Shown here one piece after another: positions 45,315 through 56,000 of a DNA stretch of 64,000 nt (position 1 is its first letter; every line of letters begins with the position of its first letter). The notes below the pieces were generated by a model. It saw nothing but the letters and a program-made list of their open reading frames with translations. It ran no database searches and was not told where the DNA came from. The position numbers and the translations under genes were made by a program. This stretch comes from Moniliella sp. 'wahieum' (lineage: Eukaryota; Basidiomycota; Moniliellomycetes; Moniliellales; Moniliellaceae), in contig RSEE01000054.1 of assembly GCA_003971905.1 (NCBI GenBank), positions 310,001-374,000 of the forward strand. Direction: 5' to 3'.

Positions 45315-48300
45315 ATGAGCCACGACGAGGGAAGCAGGGAGGAAGTGTCGCCACTGGCCTGCCTTCCGCCCGAAGTGCTGCTGCGCATCTTTGTCTGCCT
45401 CGACCCGGAATCGCTGTTGACGGCGGCGCGGGTGTGCCGTGCCTGGGCGGCGTTGGCCTCGGACGAGGGGACGTGGAAACGCAGCTTTACGCGCTCGCTC
45501 GTTGCCGCCGGCGCGATCCGATGCATGTGGGTGGGAGCGTACCCGTGCCGGGGATGGGGATGGGGATGGGGATGGGGATGGGGATGGGGATGGGGGGGAG
45601 GGATGGGGATGGGGATGGGATGGGGAGGGGATGGGGATGGGGATGGGGATGGGAATGGGAATGGGGATGGGGATGGGGTCGGACAGAGTGGCGCGCGTGA
45701 CACCTACGTTCCGTCGGGTGAACCGCATCTCGTTTCGAGGGGAAGCCTTGGCGCGCGCGCGGACACAACGTCGCTGGCGCAAGAGCCGCGTCGCGAGTGT
45801 TACCACGTCGCCGCGCATGGGCCCACTGAACGACGTGGCGATCGCCTGGGCGCACCGGTTCATGCTCTCGCTCTCGCTCGTGTATGGGGTGGCGGTCCGT
45901 TCAGACCCCGTGTCGGGCAAGTTGGCGCGCGGGCTGTTGCAAGCGCAGCCGCCGCCCGGACCGGGTCTCGTGCCGGGCCACGTGGCACGGCCGCTGCAGC
46001 CCAACGCGGCGGTGATTGCCGAAGGCGGCGATGGAGACGGGAGGAACGCGTCGTACGTGACCCAAGTGGCTGCGGATGCAGATGGGAGCCGGATCGTGTG
46101 GGGCCTGGCGAACGGGATGGTACGCGTGACGTCTTTGACGCGCCAAGGATCCCATCCACGCGGGTTGATCCGGACCATGTCCGCGCCGCATGGTCCGCAC
46201 GGCGGCGCCGTCACCGCGCTCTCCCTACCACTTTCGTTGGGGCACAAGACGGTGCGCGCCGGGGCGTATGGTCCGGCGCGCTCGGCAGAAGCGCGCTCGG
46301 CGTTCTTGGCCCGCACCGGCTCGGCCGGATTGGCGTTCGCTTCGGCCGCACAGGATGGGTCGGTGCGTCTGTGGGGGTGGAGCGAACATCGACCCCAGCT
46401 TCTCTGGGCTGGCTCGGTGCCGCAGCTGTTGGTCCAAGCTCACCGCTCGGCTCGTCCCGTGCCTGGGCACGAAGAAGGTGAGACCAATCCCGATCCCGAT
46501 ACCGAGGGCGAGGGCGAGGGCGGGGCCGAGGTGGGGCCTGGTGACGCTACGGCGTCCCGTGCGCGTGCGACCGAACGGTTCTTGTCCCAGTCGCATTCGA
46601 TTGATGCGCTGGACTTTGATCGGCCGCCGGGGCTATGGGTGCAGCCACGTCGTTGGGCGTGGTGGTGCTGTGGTGGGGGTTCCAGTTGCCTAGCGCACCC
46701 TCCCTGCCCGAGGGCGACAGCGCCGTCGATCCGGCGCACACGGTCCTCCTCCACCCTCCTAGGGGGCATGCCGGCCCGGTCGCCCGGCTGGCCATCGACG
46801 CCTCGGCCGACACGCCCGAGCGGATTGGCGCGCTGGTACAATTTGAGGGCGACACAGGCTTTTACCGAATCGAGGTCCGTGTGCCGCCGAGCGCGACCGC
46901 GAATGGGACCGCGCACGCGTCCGCGGCTGCCGCCGATCGACCTCGGCTGTCTGACCTGGGTGGTTCGGCACGCTGGCCCCTGGTGGTGGGGGAGAACGGG
47001 AGCGCGTCGAGATCCGTTGGTGGCGCTATAGCGCCACCTCCTCGCCCTTTGCCACGCTCAAGAGTGGGGTGGACGTATCGGGGGCGCTGAGCTGTGTGCG
47101 TGCGGACTTTGACGTGCGTGCGTCGCCTTCTGCTGCGGTGCGTTCGGGGGGGGGGGGGGGGGGGGTGGGGGTGTGACGTTGGCCAAGGCGGGTGGTCGGG
47201 CGGGGGGTGACGACGCCGCTCGGGACAGATGGGCATTTGGTCCTGCCCGAACGACGACGGGATCTGTTTGCGGAGCAAAAGTATGTTGTGGCCGGCACGG
47301 AGCGGGGTGCGTTGCTCGTCTTTTCCTGGGACATGGACGAGGTGCACGCGCCCAGCCCGCGCGACATGCACGAGTACCCGGCGCAGGAGTTGGATTCCTG
47401 GTCGCCCGCGGCCGTTGGCTCGGTCCGCCGCTCGCTCGACGGCGTAGAAGCCCAAGTGTGGGGAGGACAGTGCGAAGCGACGTTTGCCCTTCCCGTTTCG
47501 CCCGCTTGCGCAACCAGTTCCACCTCGCTTCCGCTTTCGCCTTCCCTTGCGGCGCGTCCGGCCTCGCCCTCGCCTTCCTCGGCCTCGACCTCGTCGCTCT
47601 TGGGCCTCGGGGAGCCGGACCCGACCCCGGACCCGACCCCGGACCAGGCACCAGCCCAGACTGCTGCGCAAGCAAGCAGGACGGGCGAGCCGGATGCTGT
47701 CACGTCGATCGACGTGAGCGGGTACATGTTGGCGGCCGGCACGGCGGACGGGATGATTCGGGTGTACGATGCGCTGTCGGGTGGGCTGGTGCATACGCTT
47801 GCCGATCGTGCGGCGGGGCGCTCGGCACGCGGCGTGCTGAGTCGGTGGGCATTTGCCTCGCGGTTCGAGGTGAAGCAGATCCTACTTTCGGAGGTGGACT
47901 TGGCGGCCGTGGTGGGCCACCAAGTGCTCACCTGGCGCCCGGAGAGTGTGGCTGGGAAAAGCAAGTCAGCCGGTAAGGCAAGCAAACGGTCTCGCCAGCT
48001 CCCGCGCGTACCGGGCGACGAGGAGGACGCGTATGCCCCCCTCGGTCCGGAGCAGGCCGCGCGCGCACAGCGCCAAGCTGCCGCGCAGCGCCGCTGGGGC
48101 ACGCAGGAGGAAACGTGGGAGGAGTGGCCCGCGTCGGACGGGGCGCCGCTGGACATGGACCTGGGGGAGGAAGAGGCGTTGGCATACGCTCTTTTGCTCA
48201 GTAAGGAAGATGCGCAACAGGCTTCGGTGGCTGCTCCCGACGGAGGCGGGTCAGGGTCGGGCGTGGGGCTGCCGTCAGAGGCTGGCGAGGACGACGATGA

Positions 48301-48796
48301 GGCGTTTGCACGGGAACTGGAGCGGGCCATGCAGCTCTCTTCGAACCCCGAGCCTGCCCCGGGCTCGGTGGGCGCGCGGCCGCAGACGGAAGAGGAGGAG
48401 CTGGCTGCGGCGCTGCAAGCTGTCGCGGCGCTCGAAGCGCAAGAGAAGGGCAAAGCGCCGCTTGTGTCGGAGCGGGATGCGGTGGAGCGCGTGGCGGAGC
48501 AGGCGGGCGAGACGACGGCGGAGACGACGGCGGAGGCGACGGCCGAACAGGCGATGGACGAGGACGAGGGGTACGGGGGGAGGGAGCGGCGGCTGGCGGA
48601 CCTGGCTGCGTTCCCTGTGCTGCAGGGCTCGCGGCAGGGGCGCAGCAAGCGCAAGCAGCGCGGCAAGCAGCGTGCGGGCGGCGGCGGGGGGGCGCAGCTG
48701 GCGGCCGCGCGCGGCTGCGGCGGCGGAGATGGGCTGGAGTGGGACGCGATGGACGAGGAGCTGCGCTTGGCCATCTGCCAGTCGGTGGGGCTATAA
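45315..48796 (+). CDS. Ufo1-like F-box / WD40 / UIM protein
   Basis: Probable substrate adaptor of an SCF ubiquitin ligase. Exon 1 (45315-45526) encodes MSHDEGSREE and an F-box: LPPEVLLRIFVCLDPESLL, RVCRAWAALASDEGTWKRS. Intron 45527-45686 holds a GGGGAT array; splicing restores frame into VARVTPTFRRVNRISF. WD40-like strands follow: NASYVTQVAADADGSRIVW, GLANGMVRVTSL, GLAFASAAQDGSVRLWGW, HSIDALDFDRPPGLWV-type blocks, KYVVAGTERGALLVFSW, AVTSIDVSGYMLAAGTADGM, IRVYDALSGGLVHTLAD. The C-terminus is acidic with ubiquitin-interacting motifs: GEEEALAYALLLSKED, ELERAMQLSS and a terminal DEELRLAICQSVGL, with stop 48794-48796. F-box, WD40 and C-terminal UIMs in this order is the layout of yeast Ufo1. Frame slips occur near 46630, 46960, 47000 and around the G run at 47140-47165. 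Confidence 0.8.
45550..45678 (+). repeat. Intronic (GGGGAT)n minisatellite
   Basis: About twenty copies of GGGGAT with a few variants (GGGAAT, extra G) fill most of the first intron of the Ufo1-like gene. Runs of four G every six bases could form stacked quadruplexes on the plus strand and in the nascent RNA. Confidence 0.9.
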
Positions 48797-48980
48797 TCGA
48801 TAAGGAGTAACTAGCAACGTGCGGGGTATACTATACGCCCAGCTGTGACATGTGATGTGTGGTGTGATGGGCGGTGGTAGTGTGACAATGTGACATGTGA
48901 TGGGAGGAGTGGCGTCGAGTGGGGTTAGTTAGATACTAGATCTTAGATCTTAGACCACCACCCCACTGGCCTGTGCGCAG

Positions 48981-49700
48981 CATGGTGTGTCCCCCTCCAC
49001 CCCTGCGCCGCTGACAGCTAACCCCCTGCCCCCCCCCCAGCCCACCATCACGCTCACCTTCTCCCTGCCCGACCCACGCCGGCGCGCGCGCAGACCGAGG
49101 CCGACGCGCATGGGCGTACGTGTCCGGGTACGTGCTGCACCCGTCGCGCGACGCCTGCCACCTGCCGCACTGCGCAACCAGCTGGCGCACGCCATGCCCG
49201 CCCGCAGCATCGCCTACGTGCTGGGCGTCAAGCCTATCGCGCGCCCCTCTGCCTCGGCATTTAGCATGCGCAAGGCGCTGCCCAAGCCGGACGACGGCGC
49301 GTTCTATGCGATCCTGCCGCCGCCGTGGGCGCGTCCGTCGGCGCAGACGGAGGACGCGGCGACGCGCGCTGCCTACCCGCACATGGAGGCGCAGGGCCAG
49401 TGGGCCTATGTGTCGGGGTACGTGCTCTACCCTGCGCCGTGCGACGACGCGCCTCAGCCGCCCAACCTGCCCGAGCTGCGGAACCAACTGGCGCACGCTA
49501 TGCCCGCCAGCGCGCTGACGTACGTGCTGGGCATCAAGCCTGTGCCGCGGCCCAAGACGTCGTGCTTTTCCTGGCGCAAGGCACTGCCCAAGCAGGAGGA
49601 CGAAGCGTTCTATGCCATCCTGCCTCCGCCCTGGGTCGTCCAGCCCGCACCAGAACAGCCTTCTGGCCACGCTCGCGTCACCTTCCAAGACCCTCGGTAA
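48981..49700 (+). CDS. Small protein with an internally duplicated module
   Basis: The frame ends at TAA 49698-49700. Two copies of a module of about 80 residues follow each other. In copy 2 the text is WAYVSGYVLYPAPCDDAP, LPELRNQLAHAMPASALTYV, LGIKPVPRPKTSCFSWRKAL and PKQEDEAFYAILPPPW. In copy 1 the matching blocks are AYVSGYVLHPSRDACHLP (one frame), then ALRNQLAHAMPARSIAYV, LGVKPIARPSASAFSMRKAL and PKPDDGAFYAILPPPW. A single slip near 49160 separates the first block of copy 1 from the rest. TITLTFSLPDPRRRAR precedes copy 1. I place the start near 48981 (ATGGTGTGTCC), but an intron is likely before 49040. Family not recognised. It follows the Ufo1-like gene by under 200 bp. Confidence 0.5.
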   Translation, partial: HGVSPSTPAPLTANPLPPPQPTITLTFSLPDPRRRARRPRPTRMGVRVRVRAAPVARRLPPAALRNQLAHAMPARSIAYVLGVKPIARPSASAFSMRKALPKPDDGAFYAILPPPWARPSAQTEDAATRAAYPHMEAQGQWAYVSGYVLYPAPCDDAPQPPNLPELRNQLAHAMPASALTYVLGIKPVPRPKTSCFSWRKALPKQEDEAFYAILPPPWVVQPAPEQPSGHARVTFQDPR

Positions 49701-50533
49701 CCGGTACCCGATAACCGGTAACCGATAACCCCTGGACCCTGCCGCCCTGTCGCTGTGTCTCCGACGTCCCCACTCGCCTCTTTTTCCCCTTCCTCTTTGC
49801 GTCCCGTCATCGATCATCAAGCTCTTTTCTCGGTTTTCATCGATTTCATCCCCCATTCGCCCGGGCTCCGGGTGCGCGGTCCCTGCTGTGAGAGCGCCAG
49901 GCGGGGTGCGCTGCCCCAGCGCTCCGTTCTCCACGCACCCTCTTCGGTCCGCATCTGTTTCTTGCGCCTATCCCATCTGCATCTGTGCTTCCAGCGGGGA
50001 TCTTGGCCCGCCACCGTGCATGCCCGTTCGGCCGGCCGGGCCAGGTTGAGCCTCAGCGCCCTGCCCTCTGGCAGTACGATCGCATCTGCATCTGCATACG
50101 CATACGCACCACACCTCTACTCCGTTTTTTATTTCCCTTTTCATTACCAGGATTAGATTGCCACCTTGTGTACCCCATATTCAGTTTGTTTGGTTACAGT
50201 GATGCGCTGCATAGGCTTCTTAGTAAGGTGCTTTGGCATGGCATTATATCGCCCCGCCGCGAGCTGACTCTCGTTCGGCCACTGCGTTTGTAGCATCGCC
50301 CGACGGCTGGCATCCACATCCAGACTACGGACCGGTGCGTACTAGAAACTTGAAGGGTAAAGCGTGAAGCCAACCATGGCATCCTGAGGCCAGAGACCTT
50401 ATGCATTACGAATTATCGATTAGGCTGGCCACCTCCGTTCTACCCGTCTACCCCGCTGCAAGGCATGAGCATGCCCACCGATCACATAACCAGCAGGGCG
50501 AGGTGAGGACTCGGCACGGCCTCGGCACGGCGC
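49701..50533. other. Intergenic region with a short CCGATAACCGGTA repeat
   Basis: Near-palindromic GGTAACCGGTACCCGATAACC-type strings recur at 49698-49733. The rest is a pyrimidine-rich flank followed by unassigned DNA; no gene or RNA is recognised. Confidence 0.45.
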
Positions 50534-52179
50534 TTAGCGCGGGGTCCATCGGTGATCGGGCATCCCGCGGCCACTCGCCCCGCGCGACGCGGGCCGCGGC
50601 GAGGCGGTGCGGTCAGTAACGCGGTGCAGGAGGCTACGACCGGCGGGACTGAGTGCCAAGCGCGGGGTGCGGGTGCGAGGCGAGGGCGAGGGCCCATGCG
50701 CGTGCGATCGTAACGAACGCAGCGCCGAGGATGAGGATGAGGCCGAGGATGAGGTGCGAGGTGCAGCGGAGCGTCGGGTGGTCCGGTGGAGTAAGCGCTT
50801 GGCCAGCTCTTCTCGCCGGGACGGTGGGGGCGGGACGAAGCCGAGTGAAGTGGGTGCGGTAGGAGGAGGTGGAGTAGAGGTAGGGTGTTGGTGTGGACCA
50901 GGCCAGAAGTTGGTCCAGGCGGGTGGACGCGTACGCGCCCGGTTCCGGCTCTGGCAGCGGCGAGAGAAAAGGGTAGCGTGTGCTTGGGTTGGGCTGGCAG
51001 CGTCCGGAGCGCGGCGGAAGGGAGTCGTGTCGGAAAAGTCGGTTCGGGGCGTGATGGAGAGCGGGGTCAAGTTCAGCACGGAACCCGTGTCGAGCTCATG
51101 GTCGTCCGGGACCTCGGGTGGCGCAAGACGCGTGTTGGCCTTGACGATCGAAGGCATGGGGCCCAAGGAAGAAGAAGAAGAAGAGGTCGAGGCGGACGAA
51201 GGAGGTAGGCCTGGCGGGGCATACATCAACGTATTTCGCGCGGTAAAGGGCCACGAGGCGGGTGTCGTCCGCTCCGCAGCCGGATCCTCTGGATGGGACA
51301 CAGTCTTGGATGAGTCTGCAGCGGCTGGGGGCTGGGACGGGGACTGGGTCGGGGATGGGGCTCGTACCACGTCGTGACGTTCCTCTGTGGAAGGAGATGA
51401 ACCATTATCGATCAGCTGGGGAGATTTGCTCGCGGGCAACGCAAGACGCCTTGCCTTGCGCACCGCTTCTTGCCCCTCCTCGCGAGCGGCCAAGAACTTG
51501 CGTTTCTGCCTGTGCTCCTCGACAAAGGCCCATGCGTACTTGTGCCGCCGTTGCTCGTTGGCACGCTGCATCAGGTCGGAAAAACTAGCATTGTCAACCG
51601 ACGTGAAGCGGCGGACGAATTGGTCGAGGGTAAGCGAGTTGAGCTGGGCAGAGGATAAGGGAGTAACTTGTTCTTCCCCCAACCGCGGCTCCCCTTGCTC
51701 CGCCTCCGTTGCCCCCGCCTCCTCCAGCTCCGCCTGCCGCTCCTCCCCCTCAGGAAGGGGAGTATCTTCCTCAGCGGGTACTGGTGTCGCCCATGCCCGC
51801 TGCAGGGGCAAGGGCGCCTTGGGTGTGGCGCCCAGGTCCCACTCGGACGGGGTGGCAGAGCGCAGCGCGCGGGCCGCGACGGCGGTGGGGGTCGGGGGGA
51901 TGCGTCCCGCTTGCTCTTCCGCCTGGACGAGACGCTGAGCAGCAAGCTGGATGGCAGCCGGGTCGCCCGTAGCGACGCTGTCCAGGTACGCGTTCTCGGC
52001 AGCGAGGCGGCGGAGGTCGGGGAAGTAGCTGCTCTCCACCAGCGCGGTCATGGCGGACGTATACGCCTTCTCGCCGAGGACGCGCGCGCCCGAGGCGCTC
52101 ACGGCGGAAGGGGGGGGGAGGACGTGCACGGCGCCTGGGCAGCAGGCAGCGGCGTGCGGATGGCCACTTGGCGCTCCAT
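50534..52179 (-). CDS. Splicing factor ESS2 / DGCR14 (Es2 family)
   Basis: Es2-family proteins associate with the spliceosomal C complex. Start at 52179 gives MERQVAIRTPLPAAQ. One C lost in a C run near 52100 would then join it to SAVSASGARVLGEKAYTSAM, the family's N-terminal block (VLDEExYTxAL). It continues LVESSYFPDLRRLAAENAYL, SLTLDQFVRRFTSVDNASF, DLMQRANEQRRHKYAWAF and ASWPFTARNTLMYAPPG, the diagnostic W-x-Y/F-x-A-x-N-x-LMY-x-P-x-G motif. A Ser/Arg/Pro-rich tail ends RWTPR, stop 50534-50536. About 545 residues, in the usual range. Apart from the slip near the start the frame is open throughout, and no intron is evident. Confidence 0.88.
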
Positions 52180-53011
52180 GGCGGGGGGGAGGCGATGTCG
52201 AGGCGAGGCGAGATGGTGGTGGCGAGTGCAGTACTTGAAAGCTTAGCCTGCTCTCAGATCTCACTAGTCACTGATCATCGATCACCAATCATTAATTTAA
52301 TCACCGGCCACCTGTGGTTTGGTTTCAACTTTAACATTTCACAGGGGGGTTGGTTAAGCGCTTCGGCCAAGTTGTCCTCAGCCACCTGCTATCCAATCCA
52401 GGCGCCACACCAAAAACCGCACGTCGGGGCGAGCGTCTCATCCCGCAGACGGCGGAGGGCGTGGGAGCGTCGGCGGGGACGGCCGCAGGGCCACTACCAA
52501 GCGAGGCACTTGGTAGCCAGCGTTACTGCAACTGGTTGGCGTCGCAAGGGACTATGATGCCAACAACTGTTTGGGCGCGGCAGGGGCAGGGTAAGGTCTA
52601 AGGTCTAAGCAGGCGCCGTGATGTGAGAGGGAACGCGGGGCGATCCGTGCCAGCCCAGAGACGAAAAGAGGTGTGGTCGCCGGTCGCCGGGCATGCATCA
52701 TATGGTCATACGAACTCGCATCTCGCACGAGCAGAAAGCACAAACGCACAAACGCACAAACGCCCAGGCCGGAGCCCCGAGTGGCAGGACACCGGACACC
52801 AGCCAAGCAAGCTGGGTGAGGTGGGGTCAGGCCTGAGGTGCGCAGAGCAGCGCCGAGCAAACATTACACATTACACATTACTCATTAACCAGTACTAGTT
52901 CAGGTGGCAGCGTCACATGTCACAAGAGAGACAAGTAGGACAGGGGACAAGAGATATAGAGCCAAACAGAAAAGAGTCCCAGATGGTACGGGGGTAGCAG
53001 GGGTGGGGGGG
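52180..53011. other. Intergenic region, nothing recognised
   Basis: It lies between the ESS2 start and the end of the next minus-strand gene. CACAAACGCA is repeated three times near 52738-52763 and ATTACACATT strings occur near 52862-52880. No gene is seen. Confidence 0.45.
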
Positions 53012-56000
53012 TCAGCGGCCAGCTACTTTGCGACGAAAGAGTGAGCCAAGCAGACCCATTTTCATTTTGTGCGGCGGGCGCGGCTCGTCCCGTCCCGGCA
53101 TCCGACCCGCTACAAGCTCCCCTGGTGCGAGGGGAGAGGCAGAGGGTGGGTTCGAGGTCAGCACCGGGGCGGGAGAGGAGAAAAGTGTGCATGGGCAGGT
53201 AGGTGGGTCGATTTCGACCCCGATCCCGATCCCGATCCCGATCCCGATCCCGAGCCAGAGCCCGAGCGGTGGAGCAGGCGTACGGACCGTATCCGTTCGA
53301 GCGAGGCAAACGAACGAAGAGTGCGTGGGGGCTTGCCTGTCCCTTGCGGTTGGGAAGCAGACGGGACGGGGTAGGTGGCTGCGTCGGCGACGGAAGGCTG
53401 TGCTGGAGCGACAGTACGTGGGTCCAACAGGCCTGCCAGGGCGGGTGCACCTGAGTGCACCGCAGAGGAAGAGGAGAGGAGGGACGTGGTGCGTGCACGC
53501 GTGGACGGGGTGGGACGCAACCAAGGACCTGCCACCTGGGGCGAGGCGAGAGGCGGTACTACACATCGTCGTCGTCGGGCTGGTGAGAATAATAGTCTCC
53601 AGGGGGGGGGAGGGGGGGCAGACGCGCCGGGTGCACCTGATGCCCTGTGGGGATAACCCGACTCAGTGGTCGGCTGGGGGTCGTACGCTGGATCGCGGTA
53701 AGGCGGCCCAGACACCACGCTGCGGTCCTCGTACCCCCCCACAGGCCAGTGGTAAGAGCAAAATTCGGGGGAGGCAGGGGAGGCTGATAAGAGCTGGGGC
53801 GGGGGCGGTGAGACAGTTGGTCCGCATGTGGCTTAGGAGGGCCCGACGGTTGATCAGCGCGGTGGGTGGCGCGGGAGTACTCGGTGAGAAGAAAGTTGCT
53901 GGCCCACAAAGAGAGTTCGAGGGCGGTGAGCGGTTGTGCTTGTGGTGGACCGAGAGCGCGTGGAGCGAAGCGCCCGATAACAGGTCGGGCGGGGAACCCC
54001 TGGGGCCCAGGGGGAAAGAAGGGGCAGTGTGCTCCGCTGGAGGCGGCGCTGTGCGTAAGGTGGTTGCGCTGGCATGCGTGCGCGGCACACTGGGCATCCG
54101 GATCGATTCGCCCTGCCCATTCGGTCCGTCCCACCCTGCGCCCTGGGACTGAGACGCCGAGTTGGCTCGTCGCCGGTCCGGTCGCATCGCAAACAACTCG
54201 GGGTCCACCCACTCGCGCGAAGAAGAGAACGGGTCGTGGCCATCCAACTCTGGGGTGTCCATGCTGACTGGCAGTCCGGAAGGGGTGGGGGTAGGGGTGG
54301 GAAGAGGTGAAAAGCCGACGATGGAAGGGTCAGCGTAACTCGGCTCTCTCCGTGAAGAAAGTAGAGTGGACGAGTGACAGGACGAAGGCCCGAGACCAGG
54401 CGAAGGTTGACGGCCACCATAGGATGTAGGCCGGCGCAAACGTTGGTCAGACCAAGAAGGGGCGGAGGCCAAGTCGCCCCCCCGTTGCGACATGGATAAT
54501 GTCGGGGCAGAAGGAACGCCGCGCAACGATCGAACCGGTTGGGGGAGGGTGCACTGGGTGGGATGGGCAACAAAGGCGAATGCTGCGGGGGGACCTGGTT
54601 ATCTGGTTGAATCAATTGAGGTGTGTGTTTTTGAACCTTCCCTTCTTCCTCCTCTTCCACCTCCTCCTGGACGGGATGAGGCAAAGCGCCCCGCCCCCCC
54701 CACAGGGCTGGGGGCAAGTCCGAGAGGGAGGACCCTCGTGCCTTTCGCGTCACCTCGTTCGAGCGAAGGTCAGACGTGGAGTGGGGTCGGGCCAGCAAAC
54801 GAGGAGACCGATCGGCCTTGCTCGTAAGATTAGCAGCAGTTAGGGAAGGGCTTCGGTAGAGGCGCGCGGCCGCCCTTCGTTCGGGAGTAGCAAACACATC
54901 AGGTGTGAACAACAGCGCTTCCAGTTCGGGTGTTTTGAGGTGTGTCTCCTTGTGAACGTAACGCTGACGGCAAGCGTGATTGGGACGGGGAGGCGGAGGC
55001 AAGAGGGCTTGGCTCGTGGGAGGGCGGTAAGGGAGAGGCGGTGGGCTTGCCATGCATCTCCCGCACCGTCACAGCAGGCGACGACGTGAACGAAGAGGAA
55101 GAGGAAGGCATCGCCCTCATGTGGGGGGGAAGCGCTTGGGTGGCTCCTGTTCCCGCGGTGACACATGTATCTGCTTCGGATACGGTGCTGAGGCGCGATG
55201 ACAAGTGGGCCGGTCGGAGTGGTTTTGCGGACGAAGTAGCGAGGCCGAGGGGAGCATGTTCCATCTCGGCCAGTTCCTCCTGCTCGATCGCGTCAAGTGG
55301 ATTGATCGTCTTGTCAGGCGATGAGGAGCCAACAGATATGTCGGGCTCCAACGGTCCAGTTTCCTGTGCGTGTACGGCTAACGAAGACGGGTTGTTGTCG
55401 AGAATCAACCCAGAGTTGGACTCCGATAACCAAGTGCGTTGGTCACTTGGATGAGAAGGGACCGGATTAAGACGCGGGTTGGTCGCTTGCAGGCCCTGCC
55501 GTGGTCCAGCCCCCGAATCAGGCAGTGGAGGGAGCCCCCCACTGGGTGGAGGGGCGGGAATGGAACTGGCCAGCGTCAAGTCACTATGGCCCCCATCCGA
55601 GTCATACATCCAAGGCCGTTTTGCTGTCCGCATCCGACGCGCGCGCTGCCGTGGGCTGGTCAGGCTCAGTGAGGTGGGAGAACCACTCCATGGCATGCCT
55701 GGGGGGGGGGAGAAATGTGGGAGGAAGAACCGACAGTGGAGGCACCAATCGAAGTGGGACGCGCGTCCTGCGATGCAAAGGAGAGCGGAAGAGACGCTTC
55801 GGAAGGAAAGCTGCTGGGGTGGGCATCCTGCGCTTATGGGTCGTGCTGATGACCTTGTGGCTCGGCCCATTAGGTTTTCGGGCGGCCTCCTGAGAGGGCG
55901 AGGCAAGGCTTTGGCTGCCCCGGGCCCGGTCGGTGGATCGATCACCACGCGGCTCCCCCGCCTCACCATCGCGCCTGGGCTGGAGGCTGGACCGAGTTGA

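Noticed and set aside
45225-46316. Long minus-strand frame across the Ufo1-like gene, with Ile-Pro repeats.
   Set aside because: It is antisense to the F-box/WD40 gene, and its repeat part comes from the GGGGAT intron array. The plus strand has the recognisable domains.
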